Source: Corydoras sp. C115
Lineage: Eukaryota > Chordata > Actinopteri > Siluriformes > Callichthyidae
Length of the DNA: 64,000 nucleotides
Assembly (NCBI GenBank): GCA_019802505.1
Contig: JAFMOC010000006.1
Coordinates: 4,077,501 to 4,141,500 of the forward strand
Direction of reading: 5' to 3'
Shown here: piece by piece, positions 60,501-64,000 of the stretch
Numbering within the stretch: the first letter of the stretch is position 1
Layout: every line of letters starts with the position of its first letter
Notes under the pieces: model-generated
Database searches by the model: none
What the model was told of the DNA's origin: nothing
The model's input: only the letters and a program-made list of their open reading frames with translations
Made by a program: the position numbers and the translations under genes

Positions 60501-62558
60501 GTTGGCTTAGTGGTCAGCATGTTTGCCTCTTAGCACTGGAGATACCAGGTTCGAATCACAATCTGTGTGGAGTTTCCATGTTCTCCCTGTCTCTGCGGAT
60601 TCTACGGTTTCCTCCCACAGTCCAAAAACATGGATTTAAGTAAACTAAATGATCTAAATTGTCGCATGTGTCTGTGTGGGTGCCCATTTAAAAAAAAAAG
60701 TTTACTTAAATCCATGAAATCTGTAAATCTGTTAATTAATACATTAATCCTGTATATTGAGAGAATCATTTTCTTTATTAGATGGCATTTTTGCACTATT
60801 CAATTTCAATTTTAAGCAGAATCCAGAAACTCCTATGTTTGTTTGAAACTTTCTCTACTGGATGATCCTAGTAGCAGAAGATGTTGAATGAATTAATGAA
60901 TATTTTATGTCTATAGATGTTCAAGTGTTTTTCTCTTCTATTTGCAATTTATAGGTGAGTGAATAAAATTGAGAACTAATAAAGCATAGGATAGTCCTTT
61001 ACTTCAATTGTGTGCAAGTTAAATCATTGTTAACAGTATGGTGTAAGAAGTATCTATATAGAGTAAAACACTTTAAGCTTGTAACTATAGAACAAAGATA
61101 ATTATACATATTTATTAAGAGTTAAACAACAATACATATAGTATATTTGCATTAAAGATATAAAGAGAAAATGGCTTGAAAATGGATGTTATTTTGCCAC
61201 GTTAAAATCACAGTGAGCACAGGTAGAAGTAACACTACAGTCTATTGTGATTAATCGAGTCGAGTCTAATCTCACCTTCAAATGATCAGATATTGTGCTG
61301 GTGGTGGACAAAATTTTGCATCTCCTTTAAACCTGTGTGGAGCTTAAATTTTCTCCCCGTGTTCGTGAGGGTTTTCCCCAAGTCCTATGGTTTCCCCCCA
61401 CAGTCCAAAAACATGGATTCAAGATGAATTGGCTGCTCTAAATTGCCCCATCTAAACTGCCCCTACATTGTATGTGTTTGATTAAGTGTGTGCCCAACGA
61501 TAGATTGACACCATGTCCTGGGTGTATCTTATTTTAAAAAATAAAATTTTAAAAATTTTAAAATCAGGTGGTGCACTCTATAAATAAATAGGCTTTGAAT
61601 AATTATTAAATGTTAATCATCATTGTTGTATAATCATATAGTATCAAAATACATGAATACACTTACTTATGACATATTAATAATGAGCATATCTAATATA
61701 TTGCCTCTTATTTTAAACTATAAATCATAATTTGAGTCATATCTCACCAAGCCTGGTATGAGGGATAGATGACTGGTGGGAAGATTGCGAGGATAAAAAT
61801 GACTGCATGCTCTTAGATCCCTGACTACAGTGACATCAGTATCAATATCTTTTTTTTCATTCACAGTAAGATCGGTGTGGCACACACCATGAATGGAAGT
61901 CTGCAAAAGAAAATGAATTGCCTAGCATTAAAATTTGCATCTACAAAAAGTCAATAAAATGTTAGTATTTATATACAATATGAATATCTTGAATACAAGA
62001 TTTAAGAAATCCAAATATTACATAATTCATTTTAAGCAAACTTACCATTTTCCTGTTGAGGTCATCATCCATGACAGGCACTAGCAAAGCAGAGATTATA
62101 CCTCTCTTAATGTTTACTATATTCTCTGGTTCATCCTCTTCAGGATATATGGAAACATCGGTCACGTGCTCTATAGCAAAACTTAATGAACTCCTATATA
62201 AATTATGAAATTAACAAAATAGGCACTATTAAAATGTATACACACACAGCCATACAGCTAATCATGTTGTATGTAAAATGACTATTATGGTGATTCATTG
62301 TAAAAACTGCTCTAAAATAGATACTTATGTAATGAGTAAGGCATACACTAGAAACACTGTTTCTTAGACATCCATCTATTTGTTTTTTAGTACTTGTTAT
62401 GATTGTACTCACTTTTTCATGGCTACTTTGAATGTTTCACTTTCAGCAGATGGCATGTAGACTGGCTGGCCATGTTTGTCCATGTCTGTCACTTCACTAA
62501 GTGTACAATCCATGGTATGGAGGACGAATCGACACACCTGAGGAACCTCAAGTTCCAC
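35837..62558 (-). CDS. apob: Apolipoprotein B, 26 coding exons, 5' end outside window
   Basis: Structural protein that wraps VLDL/LDL or chylomicron-like particles and is made in liver, intestine and yolk tissue. I joined 26 exons with GT/AG junctions and consistent phase, giving 4319 residues plus stop. Human apoB-100 is 4563, and its first 80 or so residues correspond to exons beyond base 64000. Order (window numbering): vitellogenin-type lipid-transfer N-terminal domain (1 to about 640), the following beta-sheet lipovitellin-like region (to about 1300), then the giant exon (about 1301-3804) with beta1, an amphipathic-helix block (about 1950-2440) and proline-spaced beta2, and a helical C-terminal domain (about 3865-4319) that is shorter than in human. 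Teleosts have several apob paralogs, and which one this is cannot be told here. Signal peptide not in window. No stop or frameshift was found, so the gene looks functional. Confidence 0.96.
37215..37398 (-). CDS. apob: apob exon (window exon 25)
   Basis: 184 nt between TTGCAG and GTAAGA. Encodes RHTLDVDLTSQTFTDVRFQY and PAGFVGFQLTKKSPSQYHGK, aligned with human exon 28. Confidence 0.92.
37574..37603 (-). CDS. apob: apob 30-nt microexon (window exon 24)
   Basis: Thirty bases between a good acceptor (polypyrimidine CTACTTTTTAG) and a GTACAT donor. They encode LKRDAPSAT and are phase 2 at both ends, so inclusion or skipping keeps the frame. No stop is introduced. Confidence 0.65.
38034..38145 (-). 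CDS. apob: apob exon (window exon 23)
   Basis: 112 nt between ATTAG and GTAATG. Encodes VTIDNGAVSLDGNGTLSHSD and LNWKHEL, similar in position to human exon 27. Confidence 0.9.
38239..45750 (-). CDS. apob: apob giant exon (human exon 26 equivalent)
   Basis: A single 7512-nt exon with acceptor TTTGTAG at 45751 and donor GTAGTA at 38238. It encodes about 2500 residues without a stop: beta-strand-rich part (CQGVHKGKLSLGMTGLATNC, GKHSGQMYSKFLLKAEPFA), a helical block (about 43900-42300, e.g. FVDETNKKISRATNSINEQI), then proline-punctuated beta strands (FTILKMFHVPGITINF, MGFSVPSYTIVIPSPELPVI). The segment ITRKKCLK at 39935-39958 lines up with the basic LDL-receptor-binding site of human apoB (TRKRGLK). 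The basic stretch that precedes it in human (KKNKHRHS) reads QKNMDTHN here. Confidence 0.97.
45939..46306 (-). CDS. apob: apob exon (window exon 21)
   Basis: 368 nt. Contains FFSIPVPLGGKSFADLK and YEWEGSISGGNYSGDD, matching human IPLPFGGKSS and NWSASYSGGNTSTD. The distal acceptor TTTTAG before TGATGC gives a gap-free fit to human. A second acceptor 15 nt further in also keeps frame. Confidence 0.93.
46360..46446. repeat. (TA)n microsatellite in apob intron
   Basis: About 87 bp of TA dinucleotides between window exons 20 and 21. Confidence 0.95.
46501..46622 (-). CDS. apob: apob exon (window exon 20)
   Basis: 122 nt. The acceptor CATAG (before GCAGGTT) is chosen over the nearby GCAG because only it keeps phase. 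Encodes GYIWLDKFGKNIPYVKNL and LPSFPEKLYHK. Confidence 0.88.
46801..46976 (-). CDS. apob: apob exon (window exon 19)
   Basis: 176 nt between TTCAG and GTAAGT. Contains KIEFEIKSNVN and KTDMKLRHIVSK, matching human QTDMTFRHVGSK. Confidence 0.94.
47083..47255 (-). CDS. apob: apob exon (window exon 18)
   Basis: 173 nt between AGCAG and GTAGTG. Encodes MESMKDAKLELEMAVPALQV. The intron on its right (about 3 kb) holds four SINE copies or fragments. Confidence 0.9.
47289..47458 (+). mobile_element. Second-family SINE in apob intron
   Basis: GTTGGGCTATTAATCTCGGA and GGGGTTCAAATCCCAATGTG form the tRNA-like B-box part, and AATGGCTGCTAAATGACTG is the L2-like tail. The first 20 bp of the head are missing. 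Confidence 0.7.
47766..48093 (+). mobile_element. Mermaid-like SINE in apob intron with 12-bp TSD
   Basis: Head GACGGCACAGTGGCTTAGTG, tail GAATGAATG. ATATAGTATATA flanks it at 47754-47765 and 48094-48105. About 20 bp near the B box are deleted compared with other copies. Confidence 0.9.
48646..48994 (+). mobile_element. Mermaid-like SINE in apob intron with 15-bp TSD
   Basis: Complete copy with A and B boxes. AATGTTTACAGTACA is present at 48631-48645 and 48995-49009. Confidence 0.93.
49270..49361 (-). mobile_element. Mermaid-like SINE, 5' head fragment
   Basis: Reverse complement of the tRNA-derived head only: CATGTGGACACAGGGAGAAC to GACAAACCGTGCCGCC, with deletions. Confidence 0.65.
50280..50490 (-). 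CDS. apob: apob exon (window exon 17)
   Basis: 211 nt between CTCTAG and GTAAAG. Contains FKYNRNKNSLSSEFQMPDFD, matching human FKYNRQSMTLSSEVQIPDFD. Confidence 0.95.
50820..51157 (-). mobile_element. Mermaid-like SINE in apob intron with 15-bp TSD
   Basis: Complete minus-strand copy flanked by GACATTCCTGTTTAT at 50805-50819 and 51158-51172. Confidence 0.93.
51261..51391 (-). CDS. apob: apob exon (window exon 16)
   Basis: 131 nt between TTTCAG and GTAATT. Contains VELQPTGDISEYTASVAYEL, matching human LELRPTGEIEQYSVSATYEL. Confidence 0.95.
51538..51592. repeat. (GT)n microsatellite in apob intron
   Basis: Pure GT run of about 55 bp. Confidence 0.95.
51628..51792 (-). CDS. apob: apob exon (window exon 15)
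   Basis: 165 nt between AACAG and GTAAGA. Contains CNPIFPGMKYCSKILNY, matching human CKQVFPGLNYC, and FYPLSGGS. Confidence 0.95.
51793..52902. other. apob intron, no other feature seen
   Basis: AT-rich intron with a small tandem run of TGAAACATTTGAAACAGTG near 52094-52130 and TAAATGTATTACA repeats near 52741-52790. Nothing else recognised. Confidence 0.6.
52903..53108 (-). CDS. apob: apob exon (window exon 14)
   Basis: 206 nt between TTGCAG and GTAAGA. Contains PSMGIEFITQMGIFFPEY and VYHESSLNAKL. Confidence 0.95.
53499..53666 (-). CDS. apob: apob exon (window exon 13)
   Basis: 168 nt, phase 0 at both ends. Contains HYMFLDKAFTLPTGSGFPL, matching human HYIFMENAFELPTGAGL. Confidence 0.95.
53759..53974 (-). 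CDS. apob: apob exon (window exon 12)
   Basis: 216 nt, phase 0 at both ends, AACAG acceptor and GTATTA donor. Contains AMAYLRLMGTELGYM, matching human ARAYLRILGEELGF. Confidence 0.93.
54036..54257 (-). mobile_element. Truncated Mermaid-like SINE between TA microsatellites
   Basis: TA run (54040-54064), then ATTCATTCATTATCCGCTTT through GGCGCCAATCCATCACTG (to about 54178), then TA run to 54257. The tRNA-derived half is replaced by the second TA run. Confidence 0.8.
54370..54600 (+). mobile_element. Tc1/IS630-like transposon remnant in apob intron
   Basis: CAGAATCCAGATGTCAACCC and TTGAGAATCTTTGGGATGTG recall the PDLNPIENLWDV coding motif, and GTTCAAATCTTCTATCATCA continues in family order. 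The frame is broken. Confidence 0.55.
54704..55048 (-). mobile_element. Mermaid-like SINE in apob intron with 15-bp TSD
   Basis: Complete minus-strand copy. TAAATATGCTCTTTT is duplicated at 54689-54703 and 55049-55063. Confidence 0.93.
55505..55684 (-). CDS. apob: apob exon (window exon 11)
   Basis: 180 nt, phase 0 at both ends. Contains GLEGEGFESTIEALFGENGF and KAMYWVNEQV, close to human. It has no internal long Met-initiated frame and is found by splice sites and homology. Confidence 0.94.
55752..55956 (-). CDS. apob: apob exon (window exon 10)
   Basis: 205 nt between TATAG and GTATGT. Contains MDFAKFSQNYKI and a NIIFDDADHMPTEVML segment like human NLIFDPNNYLPKESML. Confidence 0.94.
56118..56323 (-). 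CDS. apob: apob exon (window exon 9)
   Basis: 206 nt between TTCAG and GTATGT. Contains QKRIAAYLMLMRNPEA and VKSFVVSHISHLLDN, strongly conserved with human. Confidence 0.95.
56703..57010 (-). mobile_element. Mermaid-like SINE lacking its tRNA head
   Basis: Runs from an ATCC/ATTC tail to GGAAACTCCACCCAGTTGAC and stops before the B box, so it is 5' truncated. Confidence 0.85.
57176..57319 (-). CDS. apob: apob exon (window exon 8)
   Basis: 144 nt, phase 0 at both ends, TTTAG acceptor and GTAAGT donor. Contains SLSVQKTAIQAFRLMD. Confidence 0.94.
57393..57443. repeat. (CA)n microsatellite in apob intron
   Basis: Pure CA run beside window exon 8. Confidence 0.95.
57529..57578. repeat. (CT)n microsatellite in apob intron
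   Basis: CT run with one TTGCTC interruption. Confidence 0.95.
57710..57824 (-). CDS. apob: apob exon (window exon 7)
   Basis: 115 nt between CAACAG and GTAAAC. Contains LGDCSGDEDKTFLTLR, matching human DDCTGDEDYTYLILR. Confidence 0.94.
57924..58377 (-). CDS. apob: apob exon (window exon 6)
   Basis: 454 nt between AATAG and GTAAGT. Helical part of the lipid-transfer domain: LFQKLAVQIRGMNNKTLSSA, LLQCGTSECTSAILQ and LPHPTPQRIRDML. Confidence 0.94.
58703..58791 (-). CDS. apob: apob exon (window exon 5)
   Basis: 89 nt between TTTTAG and GTAAGT. Encodes EVKQSLTLKDSMKT, aligning with the human QVTQTLKLEDTPK segment. Confidence 0.9.
58845..59115 (+). mobile_element. Diverged Mermaid-like SINE in apob intron
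   Basis: CGGTTTCCTCCCACAGTCCA-AAAACATGG, GCCCTGTCCTGGGTGTATCT and CTTGGATGGGCATGGGGAAT are present. The GGGTTTTCCCCAAATTC variant is shared with the copy at 61330-61533, suggesting a subfamily. Confidence 0.8.
59295..59419 (-). CDS. apob: apob exon (window exon 4)
   Basis: 125 nt between TTCTAG and GTGAGT. Encodes SSQTCNYRFDNRRKHMTDAQ and CTENHIFVPFS, matching the human segment with its two Cys. Confidence 0.93.
59530..59790 (+). repeat. Dispersed teleost repeat of unknown class
   Basis: GTCACAAAGCAGCTTTACAG and GCGACAGTGGCAAGAAAAAA-CTCCCTG are motifs I recognise from a common fish interspersed repeat. No coding capacity seen. Confidence 0.5.
59871..60240 (-). mobile_element. Mermaid-like SINE in apob intron with 14-bp TSD
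   Basis: Complete minus-strand copy with an internal (CA)n. CAATATAAAACCAT is present at 59857-59870 and 60241-60254. Confidence 0.93.
60340..60842. repeat. Inverted duplication (hairpin) around a SINE
   Basis: The left arm (60340-60475) and the right arm (60715-60842) are reverse complements of about 130 bp with scattered changes. For example ACAAACATAGGAGTTTCTGG (60340-60359) pairs with CCAGAAACTCCTATGTTTGT (60823-60842). The loop holds a truncated SINE. Confidence 0.85.
60487..60690 (+). mobile_element. Truncated Mermaid-like SINE inside the hairpin
   Basis: Head GGTGGCACGTTGGCTTAGTG with A and B boxes, then CACAGTCCAAAAACATGG, breaking off near 60685. Its CATGGATTTAAGTAAAC is repeated in inverse just beyond (60701-60717). 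Confidence 0.8.
61330..61533 (+). mobile_element. Diverged Mermaid-like SINE fragment
   Basis: Contains GGGTTTTCCCCAAGTCC, CCCACAGTCCAAAAACATGG and CATGTCCTGGGTGTATCT, then ends. The B box is not recognisable. Confidence 0.75.
61748..61900 (-). CDS. apob: apob exon (window exon 3)
   Basis: 153 nt, phase 0 at both ends, TTGCAG acceptor and GTGAGA donor. Contains SIHGVCHTDLTV and RDLRACSHF with paired Cys. Confidence 0.93.
62046..62193 (-). CDS. apob: apob exon (window exon 2)
   Basis: 148 nt between TATAG and GTAAGT. Contains NIKRGIISALLVP, one of the best conserved blocks of apoB, MTP and vitellogenin. Confidence 0.95.
62413..62558 (-). CDS. apob: apob exon (window exon 1, human exon 4 equivalent)
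   Basis: 146 nt, starts GTG GAA in phase 0 after TGCAG and ends AA before GTGAGT. Encodes VELEVPQVCRFVLHTMDCTL, the start of the lipid-transfer domain with its conserved Cys. Confidence 0.93.
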
Positions 62559-62696
62559 CTGCACATAATGTCATGTAATTGAAAATCTAAATCCATATCA
62601 CTGTAAACAGCTAAAAGTATTCAAAATAGGGAATTTGCTTTTTTAACAAATATAGATCAAATGACTCTATTAACCATATTATAATTTTAATTAACT

Positions 62697-62775
62697 ACTG
62701 ACTTGTGTCGTTCTCATTTGTAAGTCGCTTTGGATAAAAGTGTCTGCTAAATGACTAAATGTACATGTAAATATA
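62697..62775 (+). mobile_element. L2-type LINE 3' end fragment
   Basis: GTTCTCATTTGTAAGTCGCT, TTGGATAAAAGTGTCTGCTA and a TAAATGTA-type tail. The first part matches the LINE end at 34290-34320. Confidence 0.75.
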
Positions 62776-63027
62776 AAATACAAAAAAATTAATATGAGTT
62801 TGGCCTGCATTTCCTGAATGAACTACAACAGTATTTGAAATGTGTCAAGCTGAAATAATGGTATTTATAATAATTTTGGCCCAATGATGAATTTACATGT
62901 GTAAAATATGGAAGTGTGGATGTAAATGTGTTTCTGTGACTGTATATGAGTATGTTTTTTGTATGTAATCTCATGTAATAAATGCCTTTGTGTGTAATAT
63001 TTGTATATAATGTATTTGCTAGTGTAC

Positions 63028-63375
63028 AGTACCAGTCAAAAGCTTGGACACACTTTCTTTTTGCTACACTCATAGACAATTGTATCAGTTCCACTTACCT
63101 CAAACGTGGACTTTGTAGTCTTATAATTACAGAATGTAGTCCATCTGTTTGTGGACTACAGTACATACTGTGTTAGTTACCTTTAATCTGCTCTCTAATG
63201 GTAAGGACTCCAATAGTAGCACCACAGAGCAGGTATTATTTGGCTGAGGCATTAATCCTACCCAGCAGTGTCACTAAGGTGTTTAAATGAAACTACAGCA
63301 ACAATGTTGCACTAAAACCCCTCACTGCATCAGTGTTACTGCAAGTCCATTTATGTAGTAAGTGGTTAAAATAAT
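63028..63375 (+). repeat. Second copy of the foldback repeat
   Basis: Shares TGTAGTCCATCTGTTTGTGG, CTCCAATAGTAGCACCACAG and AAACTACAGC with the element at 22970-23565. It lacks the internal duplication and most of the right arm. Confidence 0.75.
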
Positions 63376-63699
63376 GAGGCAAAAGAGACATGAATGTTTT
63401 TGGGAGGCTGAGCAGTATTACCCCTAATTTGTGCTTGAATGATGTTGCAAGCATCATCTAAACATTATAAAATCAGAATAGGTAAGCCTTTGTCTGTACT
63501 GTAGTGTACAGTTACATTTTATTTCATGATGAGAAACCATTTATATCATGTATTTGTATAACTGCTAGACCGCCCCTTGCTTGTGTTCACCTCAAAGCAG
63601 GAAGAGACCAGAGTCAGAGCAGACAATACTTTACATCACATTGTTACTGACATAATAGTGTCTTACTGGAACAGTATTCCAGTTTCAAAGTTTATGTTA

Positions 63700-63885
63700 T
63701 TTAGTTACGTTTACGTTACGTTTAGTCATTTAGCAGATGATTTTATCCAAAGCAACTTACAAGTCCCAACTTGAAAGGCTTTGTTCAAATACCCACATTT
63801 ATAACTTCAGTGGAGATTTGAACCCACTCACTTCAGATTTATAGCCCAACACCCTAACCACTGAGCTACCATGCTATGCATGCCC
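63700..63885 (-). mobile_element. Second-family SINE with L2-like tail
   Basis: TTAGTCATTTAGCAGATGAT and AAAGCAACTTACAAGTC form the tail. GATTTGAACCCACTCACTTC and ACCCTAACCACTGAGCTACC are the tRNA-like head read in reverse. Confidence 0.8.
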
Positions 63886-64000
63886 TGAATTTAGTAATTC
63901 TATTACTTTATCCCTGTTCAATACTGTCATACAATAGTGGAATGTTTAGTTTTAGAGTGTAATGGGGTTGTTGCTGTGCTGAATGGTGTGTTAATGGTGT

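Larger units (their letters stand above)
62559..64000. other. apob: apob intron to the window edge
   Basis: No exon matching the mature N-terminus or signal peptide was found here, so exons 1-3 are presumed to lie beyond base 64000. The stretch holds an L2 3' fragment, a foldback-repeat copy and a SINE. Confidence 0.65.

Noticed and set aside
62559..64000. Search for apob exons 1-3, signal peptide and promoter
   Set aside because: No frame with the expected N-terminal Cys-containing segment or a signal peptide with proper splice sites was seen. Only repeats are recognisable, so the start is placed outside the window.

Overview
The window is nuclear DNA of a teleost fish. It is AT-rich, full of microsatellites and decayed Tc1/mariner transposons, tRNA-derived SINEs and fish-type LINE fragments. 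Its only recognisable host gene is a vertebrate apolipoprotein B. The main SINE family resembles the Mermaid type described in catfish, so an otophysan fish such as a catfish is plausible, but this is recognition by eye and not proof.

Layout. Bases 1-4680 hold three different Tc1/mariner elements side by side, separated by TA microsatellites. The first (350-1952) has long inverted repeats and an uninterrupted 344-residue transposase. Bases 4.7-20 kb are intergenic and hold decayed Tc1 pieces, a dismembered RTE-type LINE, SINEs, a palindromic repeat and LINE 3' fragments, with no supportable host gene. Bases 20.1-22.0 kb are a fourth Tc1 element with a SINE inserted in its right inverted repeat. 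Bases 22-30.6 kb are again repeats and featureless AT-rich DNA. Bases 30.6-32.7 kb form an isolated GC- and CpG-rich block bounded by about 120-bp direct repeats. It carries coding-phase minisatellites and an inverted duplication, and it is the least explained part of the window. A broken L2-like LINE reverse transcriptase (32.7-34.3 kb) abuts it.

From about 35.7 kb to the right edge the minus strand carries apob. I placed 26 coding exons (62558 down to 35837) with GT/AG junctions and continuous reading phase, giving 4319 residues. The exons for the signal peptide and first residues (human exons 1-3) lie beyond base 64000. A single 7512-nt exon (38239-45750) matches the giant human exon 26. 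The introns carry many SINE copies, several with clear target-site duplications, plus microsatellites and other repeats.

The gene product is the structural protein of very-low- and low-density lipoprotein particles. Nothing else in the window is functionally linked to it. I found no RNA genes, CRISPR arrays or operons. Most coordinates for repeats are good to a few to tens of bases. Exon edges were read base by base.
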